Numbered from the stretch's first letter, positions 22,818 through 34,549 are shown. The stretch: 64,000 nucleotides of DNA from Thysanoteuthis rhombus (GCA_963457665.1 OY735207.1:48427696-48491695); one strand, 5' to 3'. The notes: generated by a model not told the origin, from the letters alone. Made by a program: numbers and translations.

Positions 22818-22818
<1 letters not shown>
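22620..22818 (-). mobile_element. Ribozyme-bearing dispersed repeat, copy 2
   Basis: This unit contains the hammerhead motif at 22,695-22,758 and runs up to a (TA)n tract at 22,820. A segment at about 22,640-22,690 matches 25,050-25,095 in the same orientation (ATTCAA, GA.TTAGAG.GGAGCTTG-type landmarks). A second GTGTAGCGAATC block on the plus strand at 22,800-22,811 mirrors the minus-strand GTAGCGAATCC, so the unit has partly inverted symmetry. Hammerhead motifs are established in PLE terminal repeats and in small non-coding retrozymes. Either origin fits, and I cannot decide between them. Confidence 0.55.
22695..22758 (-). ncRNA. Hammerhead ribozyme motif (type I layout)
   Basis: Reading the minus strand, stem I is 10 perfect pairs: AAGGATTCGC (22,758-22,749) with GCGAATCCTT (22,704-22,695). 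It is followed at once by CTGAAGA (22,748-22,742), which satisfies the CUGANGA core. Stem II is GCCC/GGGC around AAATA, then GAAA (22,726-22,723). Stem III is CATTAA/TTTATG around CGTG with one T-T mismatch. Cleavage would fall after the TA at 22,706-22,705 (GUA triplet). All core residues (C3, U4, G5, A6, G8, A9, G12, A13, A14, the A15.1-U16.1 pair and H17) are present. The one weak point is an A-A mismatch where a G-C normally closes stem II (22,741/22,727). Activity is inferred from structure only. Confidence 0.75.
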
Positions 22819-22819
<1 letters not shown>

Positions 22820-22877
<58 letters not shown>

Positions 22878-22897
22878 ATGTGTGTGTGTGTGTGTTT
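22820..22897. repeat. (TA)n-(GT)n microsatellite
   Basis: TA run of about 47 bp followed by interrupted GT. It separates the ribozyme repeat from the GC-richer duplicated block. Confidence 0.95.
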
Positions 22898-22904
22898 GTA
22901 TGTA

Positions 22905-23830
22905 CCGTCCCACCCATGGAGCAGTGCTGACCCGGGGAAACTGATACCCTGCAGCTGGGACGAGTAATAATAGGAGAGCCCAAAAACGAGTCCAAAGGCC
23001 TCCAATGCGTGTGACAGTGCGTAGACTCAGTGAAACCTCATTGGCTAACGCATTGCACCGGCGCACCCGGTCTTTGATACACACCGTCTCCGGCCCACTC
23101 GGCAGGCAAGTGTCAGTACTGACCCTCAGTCTCTGACGTGGAACAGATGCTACACTTTAATATTTCAAGAGGCTAGAAAAAGTGGTGGGTTCTATTTATG
23201 TATGGTCCCCCCACGGCGGAATTTGACGCAAGGTCGGGCTTAACCTGGGGAAAATAGGAGATATCCTTCAAAAAGTGGCTCCAGCCGACGCGGCTATGGT
23301 TCACTTTGTAGCCAAAGCAACCTCCACCACGAAAATGTTCACCAGGGGACCTGCTCCTTTAAGTGCAATGCAGCAGTGCTGCTCCGGGGAATCTATTCAT
23401 CTACTGTCCCACCACAGCGGAACAAGGTTCGGCTTAACGTGGGAAGAATAGGTAACCACTTCCAAAAATGGCTCCAGCCGACGCGACTTCGATTGACAAG
23501 CGACCGTAGAAACTAAAGCAACCTCCATCACGAAAGCGTCCACCAGGGGACCTTCTCCTTTAAGTGCAATGGAGCAGTGCTGCTCCGGGGAAACTGTTCC
23601 CCCGCAGCTGAGCCGAGTAATAGTGGGAGACCTCGAGGACGAGTCCAAAGGCCTCCAATGCGCTTAGCAGTGGCAGCCTCAGTAAAACTTCATTGGCTAA
23701 CGCATTTGATACACACTCCCTCTCCGGCCCATTCGACAGGCAAGTGTAAGTACCGACTCCTCAGTCTATGCTGGGGAATAGATACTACACTTTTATCCTG
23801 CCCAAAAAGGCCAGAAAAAAGGGGGTACAC
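22905..23830 (+). repeat. GC-richer block of duplicated units
   Basis: Two unit types repeat in direct orientation. Unit B (about 22,918-23,163 and 23,572-23,795) shares GAGCAGTGCTG, GACGAGTCCAAAGGCCTCC, TTGGCTAACGCATT, CTCCGGCCCA and GGCAAGTGT. Unit A (about 23,201-23,393 and 23,403-23,593) shares GGCTCCAGCCGACGCG, AAAGCAACCTCCA, CACCAGGGGACCT and CTTTAAGTGCAATG. The order is B-A-A-B, and fragments of A precede the first B, so the full unit is probably A+B of about 440 bp with deletions. GC content is clearly higher than in the flanks. No frame is conserved between copies. I do not recognise the family. Confidence 0.8.
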
Positions 23831-23839
23831 GTGTCTGTG

Positions 23840-24235
23840 TGTTATCGGTGCATCCGTCTGTATGGGAGGACGCATGTATGTGTGCACACACGTGATTGCA
23901 CCCTGGAATTTGATACAGGGATGCTGTTGAACTCACACACCATACTTAATAAAGCTTGCTACATTATATAGAAATTCCTCAATATAAACTATCACTGACG
24001 TCGTTGACAGAAAAATATTAGTCCTCATGGTCCTCTGAATCACTCTACTAATGTGAAAGCAACTCTATTCTATGTGAAATCAAATTCGTAGATATATATT
24101 TCGAGTGGTTCACCGAATTCTGCAATAGATCACAGGATTGAATCACACAGATCAAAGCTTGGATGAATCATCGACAAATATTTTCAAGAACCGATTTAAC
24201 TCAAGGAATATACCTGTTGAAATACGAAACAAAAA
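23840..24235. other. Unassigned sequence
   Basis: The first part is GT/CA-rich (23,830-23,905). No gene is recognised. Confidence 0.4.
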
Positions 24236-24238
24236 AAG

Positions 24239-24240
<2 letters not shown>

Positions 24241-24326
<86 letters not shown>

Positions 24327-24342
24327 GGAAGAGAGAGAGAAA
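24241..24342. repeat. (TA)n-(GA)n compound microsatellite
   Basis: TA run of about 42 bp joined to about 58 bp of GA with minor interruptions. Confidence 0.95.
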
Positions 24343-24599
24343 TAGAGGATGATTGATAGATATAGGAAAATAAGTAAGTGAATCCCGCGATAAGAGTCGA
24401 ATTAATCCGAGAAAAGTGTAAAAAAGATAAGCCGAACTTTTTAGGTATGACTTTCGGGAATAGGTTTTTTTTTTAACCATCAATTTCTCTATCATAATTT
24501 ACAAAAAAAAACTACCATGCCGAAAAACTCTTATTCACCCTTTCAAACAACACCAACCCCTTTCAGCTATCATTTTGATAAATAGCTCATGTTATACCT

Positions 24600-24680
24600 T
24601 TGTTGTTTTTGTTTTGTTTTTTTGTGTGGTTTGTTTTGTTTTGTTTTTTTTCATTTTTATCGTAAGGATTTTTTTTTTGT
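24600..24680. repeat. T-rich (TTTTG)n-like low-complexity stretch
   Basis: Repeated GTTTT and GTTTTTTT blocks occur here; this is low-complexity DNA. Confidence 0.8.
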
Positions 24681-24699
24681 AACATAGGGCTTTCTTATT

Positions 24700-24800
24700 A
24701 TTATCAAGTACTAGACGATGAGGGATCAGTATGTACAATAAAAGATGTTTATCGTGTCACTTCTATCGAATTTTCGCGCATGTGAATGTTAAAGCCGTTA
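24700..24800 (-). repeat. Dispersed repeat C, copy 3
   Basis: Its reverse complement carries TTCACATG, TCGATAGAAGTGACAC and GATCCCTCATCGT in the same order as copies 1 and 2. Partial copy. Confidence 0.55.
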
Positions 24801-24825
24801 TATATACATGTATATATTCATTAGT

Positions 24826-24900
24826 TTTGTTTCTGGAAATATTTCCAAAAACTGATTCCATTTAGGAAATATAGTGACTAAAATACAAAACAATGCAATC
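24826..24900 (+). repeat. Short dispersed repeat G, copy 1
   Basis: TTTTGTTTCTGGAAATATTT and AAAAACTGATTC recur at 25,623-25,665 in the same orientation, about 795 bp away. Both copies lie against (TA)n tracts. Confidence 0.7.
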
Positions 24901-24902
<2 letters not shown>

Positions 24903-24989
<87 letters not shown>

Positions 24990-24990
24990 A

Positions 24991-25020
<30 letters not shown>
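24903..25020. repeat. (TA)n-(CA)n compound microsatellite
   Basis: About 85 bp of TA followed by about 30 bp of CA. Confidence 0.95.
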
Positions 25021-25021
<1 letters not shown>

Positions 25022-25034
25022 ATATGAACCGGAG

Positions 25035-25165
25035 AGTGCTTGTTGTATTCAATGTTGAACATTAAGTTGACTTAGAGTGGAGCTTGAAAAATGATGGAGA
25101 AAAAAGAAGCCCATATAGGACAGGAACATAAACAACGTGTTTTTGTAGCAAATCCCTTATTTAAT
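25035..25165 (+). repeat. Decayed hammerhead-like repeat, copy 3
   Basis: On the plus strand AAAAAGA, AGCCCATATAGGACA, GGAA, CATAAACAACGTG and GTAGCAAATCCC align in order with the motif at 22,695-22,758. The catalytic core is lost: CTG of CTGANGA is replaced by AAA, and GAAA by GGAA. The upstream part (25,050-25,090) matches 22,645-22,690 in the same plus orientation, whereas the ribozyme part is inverted relative to that copy. A (TA)n tract begins at 25,167. Confidence 0.55.

Positions 25166-25166
<1 letters not shown>

Positions 25167-25220
<54 letters not shown>
25167..25220. repeat. (TA)n microsatellite
   Basis: TA run directly bordering the decayed ribozyme-like repeat, followed by GA-rich sequence. 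Confidence 0.95.
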
Positions 25221-25222
<2 letters not shown>

Positions 25223-25390
25223 GAGAGGGAAAGAGAGTGAGGGAGAGAAAGTTTTATTCATTTAAGGATTACTTTATTTATAATGCATTAAAAGTGTTGC
25301 AGATTTATATTCGTAATTCCTGGAGTACTTTTTCTTGATTCATTTTTACTTATGCCCATTGCATCTGGAAACATTAGCTGCAACATCGTC

Positions 25391-25417
25391 AACAACAACA
25401 ACAACAACAACAACAAT
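25391..25417. repeat. (CAA)n trinucleotide repeat
   Basis: About nine CAA/AAC units. Confidence 0.85.
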
Positions 25418-25590
25418 CACATCGGATTCAATAAACCATAATAAATTGAAAAGTGACATTCCATAAGCCATTATTAAATTCAAAGAAATATTAAATACGC
25501 AATAATCAATTTTCTTTTCATAACGGAGAGATATAAGACAAATTGGTACATTTTATAAACAGACGTACTTACGCACATATATGCACAATC

Positions 25591-25592
<2 letters not shown>

Positions 25593-25621
<29 letters not shown>
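25593..25621. repeat. (TA)n microsatellite
   Basis: Short TA run directly before repeat G copy 2. Confidence 0.9.
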
Positions 25622-25625
<4 letters not shown>

Positions 25626-25680
25626 TTTGTTTCTGGAAATATTTTCAAAAACTGATTCGATTTAATGCGTAAAACATAAA
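25618..25680 (+). repeat. Short dispersed repeat G, copy 2
   Basis: Partner of 24,826-24,900; the two share a GTTTCTGGAAATATTTTC-type core. Confidence 0.7.
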
Positions 25681-25744
25681 TACATAGACGGAGAGAGGGA
25701 GAGAAAGGGAGAGATAGAAATGCAATATATTACATTAGATACGG

Positions 25745-26152
25745 AAGAAAATCACACATCCTTAAGAAGAGGTTAAACAAATAATGTGTCTTTCTGTTAG
25801 TCACCTACGGAGCTAAAACATAGAATCTAAGCTAAAGCTTGGCTCTCAAACAGAGAAACATACTCAACATAACACGTACAGATTGCAAAACATTACAATA
25901 TATGAGAGGAAAAACAGGAGTTTGAGATACGATAAGGTGCATTAAAAAACTCAAATGGCAATGAGTTGGTAATGCTGCAAGAGTGGCTGACAACCTTCGA
26001 GCGTCAAGACTCAAAAGATGGGTCACCGGAAATCACATGAAAAACATGGCCGACAAAATACAAGATGGCGTAACGAACTAGACAAGTTCAGAAAATCACG
26101 GTACTGCAATGCTCATGATAGAGAGGGCTGGCAAATCTTAGGGAAGGTCTAA

Positions 26153-26198
<46 letters not shown>

Positions 26199-26205
26199 CG
26201 ACGAA
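25745..26205 (+). pseudogene. RTE-type LINE 3' end, copy R3
   Basis: The plus strand encodes, across frames, VTYGAKT, LKLR-type sequence, TLQYMRGKTGV, IRCIKKLKWQ, GNAARVADN, ASRLKRWVTGNHMKN and a decayed WRNELDKFRKS / DREGWQILGK stretch. This is the C-terminal part of an RTE polyprotein. A stop and an (ATG)n tail of about 45 bp (26,156-26,200) follow. Several frameshifts and stops make it a dead, 5'-truncated copy. Its tail is the longest uninterrupted ATG run of the plus-strand copies. Confidence 0.85.
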
Positions 26206-26313
26206 GTACAAAATAGGAACAATGAATGTGTATCTATGACACTTCTATCTAAGATTTAAGTATCGCTTAGCTCATCATAGGATCATTTGTCATCCCTCAG
26301 CCCTCCACCTTGA

Positions 26314-26600
26314 TCAAAGCGTAGTATCTGTTTTCAGTGCATTCTCTGGAAGCTTTGTACCGATGATGGCACACTGATGCTAGTTATTGCAAAGCACAAG
26401 AGGCATAGGATCCGTCCTGTCTCCTCAAAAATAAGTCTGCCAAGTTTCGGTGGGGTAAGAAAACCCCAGGGAAACATTGCCCTCTTGTACTTAAAGGGAT
26501 GGTTCGGGCTTGCCAAGTTGTGGGGACTTGGACAATTTTTTAATGTCTCCCGTACACCGAACCCCCACATTAAACTGACTTAGTATCACATCTTGCTCTC
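26314..26600 (+). other. GC-richer open-frame island, unidentified
   Basis: A 68-codon plus frame (26,377-26,580; FGGVRKPQGN, GWFGLAKLWGLG) and a 78-codon minus frame share a short stretch that is less AT-rich than its surroundings. It could be a mobile-element fragment. I do not recognise it and saw no second copy. Confidence 0.25.
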
Positions 26601-26609
26601 GTAGAAATA

Positions 26610-27335
26610 TGGATCGACGTGTAGCATCTGTGCTATGTAGTGGAAATTACGGACTGAGGAAGAACAGAAAAAAAGTCATACTGTTCTTTAGAATAATTAA
26701 AAGGTGTAGTACCGGTCCACAACTCTTTTTTTTCTTTTCTTTTTTTTTTTCTTTTTTCAGCTGATACCATCTGATCATCCGATAGGTGAAATAAATAAAA
26801 TATACGTGATTATTCTAAATAGATTCAACCGAAAGAAGAAGAAAAACACGATTTTCTGGCTATTGCTATCCCCTACCCTTACATCTTCTCTTGAGGAGCC
26901 TAAAAGGAAATTATTGATTTTAGCTTTCAGAATTTCTCATATTGTCATTTCATATTTCAGTGGATTTTGCTCTATTCTGTTATTGATTATTTCTTTTCGT
27001 ATTATTTCTTAATGTAATCATTTCAAAATTTCCCCGTCCCCATCGCTATGGATCGAGAATAGGCACAAATACATTTAAAATTTATTTAACTTCTTCTTTG
27101 TTTTTACTTTCCTCATCAGCTTTTGTACATTAAATTGTAAAAGGCTTCAATTATACGAAAACAGGAAGATAAATTCAAAAATATACGATGTTCATGTAAT
27201 ACACAGGAATACATGCGCACGTACTATTTGACCGATTTGTTGTTTGATATGTACACACTTCGGCTCAAAGATAGATAGGAACAAGTTCAAATAGATGTTA
27301 ACGTATCTAAGTTGACATGGGAGATGTGAGAAAGA
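26610..27335. other. Unassigned sequence
   Basis: Pyrimidine-rich patch at 26,727-26,758. Nothing else is recognised. Confidence 0.4.
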
Positions 27336-27336
27336 A

Positions 27337-27339
<3 letters not shown>

Positions 27340-27406
<67 letters not shown>

Positions 27407-27479
27407 ATATATGTATATATGCATATATATATATATGTATGTATACATATATATATATATATGCATATATATATATATG

Positions 27480-27554
<75 letters not shown>
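27340..27554. repeat. Long (TA)n microsatellite with TGTA/TGCA interruptions
   Basis: This tract of about 215 bp is among the longest here. The centre (about 27,410-27,490) carries regularly spaced ATGTAT and ATGCAT breaks, which suggests duplication of an interrupted sub-block. Confidence 0.95.
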
Positions 27555-27556
<2 letters not shown>

Positions 27557-27559
27557 AGG

Positions 27560-28380
27560 AACCCGAAGCTATTTTTTTGTGTGATTTATCATTAACGATT
27601 CAAGTATCCTAATCAGACAAAAGTCTTGAGAGTTTCAATGAAGAAGAAACAATTGCCAAATAAGCAATAAAAACACATACAATGAATAATAAGGGACTGG
27701 CTGCTGCAGGGTCAGACTCGACTCTAATTTCTATTCGAACAGCAGATGACGACTGCAATTTTTCTATTGTATATATAACAAAGTCTAAAAATATGAAAAA
27801 AGTCTAAAAATATCGGTTTTTTTTTTTACATAAATGTTTCCATCCATTTGAATTAAATGAGCTCGTGCGTATTTGCATGATAGATTTTCTTTAATATCTG
27901 CTCAATCGATAAGATGGCCTCCTGTAACTCAGTTCAATATAGATAGGAGAAGTGGATTTTACATACCGTTTTGGATTCCTGTTACGACGGGGAAACAAAA
28001 AAAAAACTCTTGAGTTTGGCAATAAACACCCCAAATCAGAATAGAAAAAGGGAGATTCCGTTGGGTGTTTTATGCAGTCTCTGTCATTTCCCCTTCCGTT
28101 GTACATCTGTGTTCATTCTTCTGTCCATCCCCAGCGTCAAAAAAGGGAATAAAAGCTTTGTAAAATCAGGAAAAAAGGTTTTCCAATATTTCTAGGCATT
28201 TATGCACAGGAAACATATGTAGATAACATTGAATTTAGTTTTTTTAAAAATACACTAAGATTTTTATGCCATTATAGACTACTGAGAATCTGATTGACGC
28301 TGCATACTTACGTACCTTCTTATCTCTAACGGAAAGGAATAATGAAAGCTCCCAGACTCGGCGGCATTTTTGACTGGCTT
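27560..28380. other. Unassigned sequence
   Basis: No gene, RNA or repeat is recognised. Confidence 0.4.
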
Positions 28381-28383
28381 CGG

Positions 28384-28384
<1 letters not shown>

Positions 28385-28430
<46 letters not shown>
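28385..28430. repeat. (TA)n microsatellite
   Basis: TA run of about 46 bp immediately before repeat C copy 4. Confidence 0.95.
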
Positions 28431-28434
<4 letters not shown>

Positions 28435-28435
<1 letters not shown>

Positions 28436-28610
28436 ACAAACTACATATGAAGCATAAGTTGTATATTAAAATCATATCTGAAAGGGAGGTGGTGTTTGAT
28501 GGAAACTGCTGGATGCCATGTTAAGACAACTCTCTCGTGTTTAGAGTCCCCGAAACGGTTACATGATAGACAACTGATTATCTTTGGTCGAAAACTGATT
28601 ATTTCAAAAA
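28435..28610 (+). repeat. Dispersed repeat C, copy 4 (right half)
   Basis: GCATAA, GGGAGGTGGTGTTTGAT, ACTGCTG and GCCATGTTAAG align with 5210-5265 in the same orientation. The left half of the unit is replaced by the (TA)n tract. Confidence 0.6.
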
Positions 28611-28686
28611 GAGAAAAATCACTTAAACTTCCGTAATAATGATTTTTTTTTGTTTGTTCAGTGTTTAAAGCTGAGGAGCTTTCTGG

Positions 28687-28688
<2 letters not shown>

Positions 28689-28772
<84 letters not shown>

Positions 28773-28808
28773 GTGTGTTTGTGTGTGTGTGTGTGTGTAT
28801 GTATGTGT
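28689..28808. repeat. (TA)n-(GT)n compound microsatellite
   Basis: Two TA blocks of opposite phase meet near 28,740 and are followed by GT repeats. Confidence 0.95.
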
Positions 28809-28814
28809 GATGCC

Positions 28815-30960
28815 AATTTTAAGGTCAGATTTTGATACAGATTTCGATATAAAAAATATAGTTTACTTTTTTGAAATCCTATGAATGCAAACATGCACCA
28901 TTAATATCTATTGACCATGGTAGACTATACCAAATGATATTTTCTTTATGGGATCCAGTATCTTTTGATGCAAAAATAGACCTCTTTGAATTTTTCGAGT
29001 AAAGCTCCCTGATTTTTATACCTGTTATGTTCACAAAGAAGGTTCGAAGGCTTTGACTGAATGTATATTATACAAAGTTGTGTTAATCATTTCAAAAACA
29101 TTGCCCACGTTCTACGTTTAGATTATTCAACAGCAGACCAAGTATAAACATAGTGAATAAGACATAATAACGTGAAAGGACTATTGTTGAACTTGGGATT
29201 CTATAGAGATTGCCCCGGAGATGGCAGCGCATGTAAATGGGTGGTCTAGAGCCCGGAGACCAGACGACAATTCCCAAGACCACGCAGACGCGAGCACCTG
29301 GCGTGACGCGTTTTAGAGGTGATGCATACGTCTGCCGGAATAAGATTTGGTAACTTTTTTAAATACCACAGATACCTATGGTACACTGTCGAGACGTTGT
29401 GAAAAAAAAACATTCGGTGAGTGTGGCTAAATTTCATAGGCTGTTAATTTTGCTACAGGAGTGTAATAAGATCCTGGACGAACATTATCACGGATAAAAA
29501 TTGGTTCATATCGTTCAAAAAGCTTTTGGAACTGTAGTACTCATATTTTATTTTGCCTATATATTTACCACGACGTTTCAATCAATTCAATTGAAATTAA
29601 GTTAACCTTTTCATGACTACACTGTTAGGGCACTTAAAGCCTAATCCTCCAAAAAGGGTATTAAAAAGGCCAAAACGATTGTACTTTTCGTTTGATGTTT
29701 AAAAATTACAGATTTTTAAAAAAATACAATCATGATTGGGTACATTGGTTTTAGAGCATTTCAGGCATTTATCTTAGAATAGAAGAAAACGCAGAATTGG
29801 CTGAAAACATTGCCAACATATCTTTCCTGTTCAGTCATGAAATGTGAATTAATTTCTGCATTGGCTCTATACGATGATGACATCATTGTCCGTGGATGTG
29901 GAAGCATCTTCTCCATATTTCGTCTGACATACAGACCCGTAGATTTTCAAGAGAGATCTATGGGACATATATATCCCAGCTGTAGAAATATGATGTTATT
30001 TATGTCCAATGAGCCTCTAAAGGGTGAAATTAGAAAATACACATTATACACATTAACAACCATAAAACTCCGTGAAAAGTGTTTTTCATTTATACATTCC
30101 CTCCGTTTTTCCTCACATCCTGTTTTTTCTCGTTTCTTCTCGGATTTTACCACTTGGGCATTTTTCTTTTTTTTTTTTTTTTGCAGTTGGATGTTCTGGG
30201 TTGGGAGAAGAGATCCTAACATTTTTATGAGACTCAACTGAATCGACGATCAGGCACATAGATTTTTTCAGATTTTCCTGATGTTTACCATGTGAGTTTT
30301 ACAAACTATACGAGCTTTACGCATGATTTGTATACGAACATGAACATTTGCCGCTTTTTGTGGAGTTACGTGGCTGAATTATTGGTGAAAAAACAGATCG
30401 TGTGAAACGTGTTCTGAGCTGCATATAAGTAAAAAGAAAAACAAACAAAAAAAAACTTAATTTTGTTTCCTAAAAAAATCTACCCGGCAGGAGGCCAGGA
30501 AATTCACAAGGCAGAGCACAAAATTAATTCATATGTGTTTGGTGCGCGGATATATTCAAGATTAAGAGAAGTACCCATTCCCCTGACGCCTTTGTAGCAG
30601 AGACCACATCATAAAAGACAATATCTGTCTGTACATACAGATACGCATGTAAGACCCTAGGTTACACCAGGCCCAATGCCATATTTGCCTTCGTGAGGAA
30701 GCAAATAAATATCATCATCTGTAAGCTTTGTTAGTCCCCAACCATAACGGTCTTAGTTCTTGGAAAAGGCTTGACGAATGGCATTCGTTAACCACATTGC
30801 CTTGCGTTTACTTATACAGAAATGAACAATCTTTATGATCTCAATTTATTAAGATTTACAACCTTACATCGTAAAACTTATTTTATTGGTTGGATTTGTA
30901 ATGATGAATTGTGGCGATATTTTTCAATTTCAATTATTTCCCATATTTTTATACATGTAT
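28815..30960. other. Unassigned sequence
   Basis: A GC-richer patch lies at 29,210-29,330 and a poly-T run at 30,167-30,182. The 143-codon frame at 29,810-30,241 matches no family I know. No RNA gene is seen. Confidence 0.35.
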
Positions 30961-30989
30961 CGTTTGGGATTTTATTTATATCAATGTTT

Positions 30990-31240
30990 TAGTCTGATGC
31001 TAGTGGTGGTAGCTAAATGGTTGGTACCACGGAAAATCGAATCTGTGATCTGTGTTCTAATGCCAACTGAAAAAGTTTGCGTTAACGCTGCATTGATGCG
31101 CTAGCGGAAGGCATAAATCGATCTCTTTTCACCCCACCGTAGCCATGGGTGAATTGCAGGATAGACTGGGCTCCTCAGATTTGGTTGGCCAAGAGCCTGG
31201 GAGACTAACCGCTCTTAATCGAATAAAAATCTAACCTATC
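30990..31240 (+). repeat. Possible tRNA-derived SINE
   Basis: TGGTAGCTAAATGGTTGG fits a pol III A-box, and GAAAATCGAATCTG about 25 bp later resembles a B-box. A GC-richer body (31,130-31,220) ends in an A/T-rich segment near 31,225. I saw no second copy, so SINE status is tentative. Confidence 0.35.
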
Positions 31241-31249
31241 GTCTGTCAT

Positions 31250-32855
31250 CGCGTGAGGGTTGCAATGGAGAGATTAGAGAATGTGTTATTGATATGTGAG
31301 GTTAACGTGGCTCTGTTGGAGCTTCGATTGGCGTAACATGCCAGAATTTGATAATAATGAAATGTTGAAAAAAAGATAAAGACGAAATGTTCACGTTGAA
31401 TAAAGGAGAATAAAAACAGACGAACCGAATAACGCAAGTACTGGCTCTACTTCTTCACAACAACTCATGTGCAAGTGCAAGATTTAAAAAAATACTTTAT
31501 ATCAATAAAATGTTTAGTTCTGCTTCGTTTCATTTTATATGTGATTTCATTTTATTACACTCAAATGATTTCTCTATGATATATTAATTTTTACTGTACC
31601 TTGAACAGGATTGAAAGGGCTGTTTTCCTTCTGTCTGGTATTGTGTTCTTCGGGGAAACAACATATTTCCCATTTGCCTCCTCGAAAGACGGATGAAAGC
31701 TTTTTAAATCAAATCTTCAAACCTCACCCACTGATCCTTGGAGAAAAGATTCTTCAGTCAACTATACTAAATCGTATAATTACATTTGACATTAGCCACT
31801 TTCAAACATGTAAAAAGCTTTCACAATGGACAGGAAATGGATTTCTGCTTTATTCATATATTGCAGCCTTTCAAATTATTTCTCCTGTAAAATCTGATTT
31901 ATTTATTTTTTTCAGTCATTTTGCAAATTCTGAATGTTGGCTCGAAGAATGGGGACGACATTTTTCATTTTTCCAGAGAGCGAAATGAGATAGTTTGAGG
32001 ATTACGATGTACACAAGTTACGACAATGCGCTCTTACAACCTTCATTAGATAACAAAGTGTACATGCACCAATGATGTAATAAGATTGAGGAGGGAATTT
32101 GAAAGGTCAAAGTACTTGTTACTAATGAGCTATTTTTTTGTTTTTATTTTCCTGTATGATTTAACATGTCTCATTAGTTAAAGCTTCAGGAAAATGTATT
32201 AGAATTCAAAATGATGTCTATTATTTATTGGCCCCACGGCCAGGTCGTGACGCTTGTGCTGGAACCACCTGATAAAACAATAAAGAGTAGAATTCCCGAC
32301 CTTATTTCGTTTTACTCCGTACTGGGGCTGCTTTATATCCTGTAAATAATACATTTGTCTGCTTTTGTGTTCGTGCATCCAGGGGCTTCTAACGCATCAG
32401 AATCATCTGAAGGCAACTCTGTGCACTTTCGACAATTAAGTGACGTGTCAATGAGAATGACCGAAATTTAAAACCTTTTTTTATTCATTTCTGTTTATGA
32501 TCTTCTCTAACTGCCATTAACAAAACAAAAACACGATTTCAAGACACCGTTGTTCAACGTCATTACTGCCTAAAACTTGAAAGCAGATGAGGAAATTATT
32601 TTAGTCACATTTGACGCACTTATACTATCCATCTTGTTCCTCACTCGGTACCTCCCTGCGTACATACGATACACATCATATTTATCGCACCTTTCAAATC
32701 TAATTCACGCAATGTTAAACAGGGGTCAGTAATAATCAGAGCATTCTCTTAATTTTTATTATAAAATTTTTCCTTTCTTTTTGTTCCTCATTTTGTTTGT
32801 CGATGAGCATGTGCCTTAAACTTTCATCGAAACTTCCAATATCTAGTCTCCTAAA
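31250..32855. other. Unassigned sequence
   Basis: The 125-codon frame at 31,611-31,988 has no recognisable domain. No RNA or repeat feature is seen. Confidence 0.35.
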
Positions 32856-32859
32856 TGAC

Positions 32860-32862
32860 TGA

Positions 32863-32910
<48 letters not shown>

Positions 32911-34190
32911 ATTTACCTACATTTCAGCATCTGTCATTGGGTATAGATCTTCTCCAAATTTCGCCAAATATCTCCATCATGAACGTTGTGGAGCAAATAC
33001 TCTCCGAATTTCTCTAGCCCATTACGCCATATTACTTTACGTCGGCCATAATTTCGAATGTGATATCTGGGGATCCACCTTGTGAGTCGTGATATCCAGT
33101 GTTCGTCTGACTTTTCTGCAACATGGCAAGTTTAGATTTCTGCGGATTTGTATAATATCGACAGCTATCTTTTTTTCTATTGTACTATGATGTCTTGCAA
33201 TCTCATCATGAGAGATCAGGCATGATTCTCAGTCGTTGTCAGTTTGAGGGTCAATCTTTTGGTTAGGTTCTGTTTCAGCCCCATAGGAGACTATCAGGAC
33301 GATGCAATGGTTATAAACCCTTCTTTTGGGAACTTGTGGAATTTTCCTGTCCTCGAAATTCGACCTAGCTCTACCGAAAGTATGCCAAGTATAGTTCATC
33401 GCCAACCAACTTTCTTGTTTCCTTCATTCGGTCCATCTTGCATTTTCAAGAGATCATGGAGGTTTATAATAAAAAGGAAGAAAGTTTCATAATAAAAAGG
33501 ACGTCAACAAATCTGAGGCCTGATCCCTTCGTATCCCCAGTAAAGGTTTTGAAAGATCATTTCATTGTCGGTTGTGAAGAGTCAGGGTGAGTTGATATCA
33601 TTTGGTCTTATTCCTTTTTCTTGTCGAAAAGGCTAAGGATCTTTATGTATCCTGCATCAGTAGATGTGTTGCAATACGCTGACATGTACGGGGTCTACGA
33701 CTTGTTGCACGATAGTGTCAGTGATTTGTGGGATTTCTACTGAGTCAAGGGCTTTTTTTATCGTCACTAAATGCTATATTGAGAGGCATTCTATATTCTG
33801 TTGCTTTCTCTTTTACTTGGTTTACTGAATGGCGATAGTAGATGGTTGATTAACTTTTTCTGAAGCCATAATTTTCCTGTGGTTGGTTTCCATCTAATGC
33901 TTTTATGGTTTGGTTGGTGGTTACTTTGGTAAAAAAAAATTGTAGATGCAGTTGCGTAGGCTTATTGGCCTGTTATTGTTGAGGTCTTTCGTGTTTACCT
34001 TTTTCATACAACAGCATTATGATTGCAGTGTTCCAATATTCTAGGACTTGAGTTTGTTTGAGGCAGGCATACGTCGATTACAATGGTTAATTTTTTTAGA
34101 GATGACATTCCCAACTTTTTTGCGTTGGTAATGTTATCAGGTCCAGGTGCTTCTTTTTTGTTAGATAGCTCATCCACAATTAAAAATGAG
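32860..34190 (-). pseudogene. RTE-type LINE copy R4, longest in the window
   Basis: The minus strand, read from about 34,190 down, gives decayed RTE reverse-transcriptase motifs across several frames: PGPDNITN, KVNTKDLNNNRPIS, ALDSVEIPQITDTIVQQVVDPVHV (fingers and palm), EMIFQNLYWGYEGI, then KFHKFPKRRVYN and SYGAET. It ends with the WTS.L...W.N.LEKF-type C-terminus and an (ATG)n tail (32,863-32,910). The RT box around QGDTISPKL and FADDI is missing or unrecognisable. Many stops and indels mark this as an old copy. About 1.3 kb remains, and the 5' apurinic-endonuclease domain is not seen. Confidence 0.85.
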
Positions 34191-34549
34191 ATAACCCTTC
34201 GAAAATTGTAGTATCCTTCCTTCCACTACATTGATCAGACTTTGATATGAGCAATAAATGCACATCGTACGTATTGACGAACTATCGATGTGAGACACAT
34301 CAAAAATACAAAATGACTGGCCCCACTCATGTTTGACGATAGATGTAATTGCTTCTCACATCTTAAATTGTAAGGTAGAACGGTTTGTACAAGATCTCAA
34401 TCATCACGGTTCAAAAAAATTCCTTACATAATTTGATCGCAATTGCCTCTCCAATTTACGCCTTTTCGACTCACGAAAGGTTTTAAAGGGAAACTCTCCT
34501 TTTGGATAGTGGATGAGGGACCTATCCTTGAAGGATTTGATTCATTTCG

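Noticed and set aside
29810-30241. 143-codon plus-strand frame
   Set aside because: No recognisable domain; the C-terminal part translates a poly-T run; no splice or promoter context.
31611-31988. 125-codon plus-strand frame starting with a hydrophobic stretch
   Set aside because: The N-terminus could pass for a signal peptide, but there is no conserved motif and chance frames of this length occur in 64 kb of six-frame translation.
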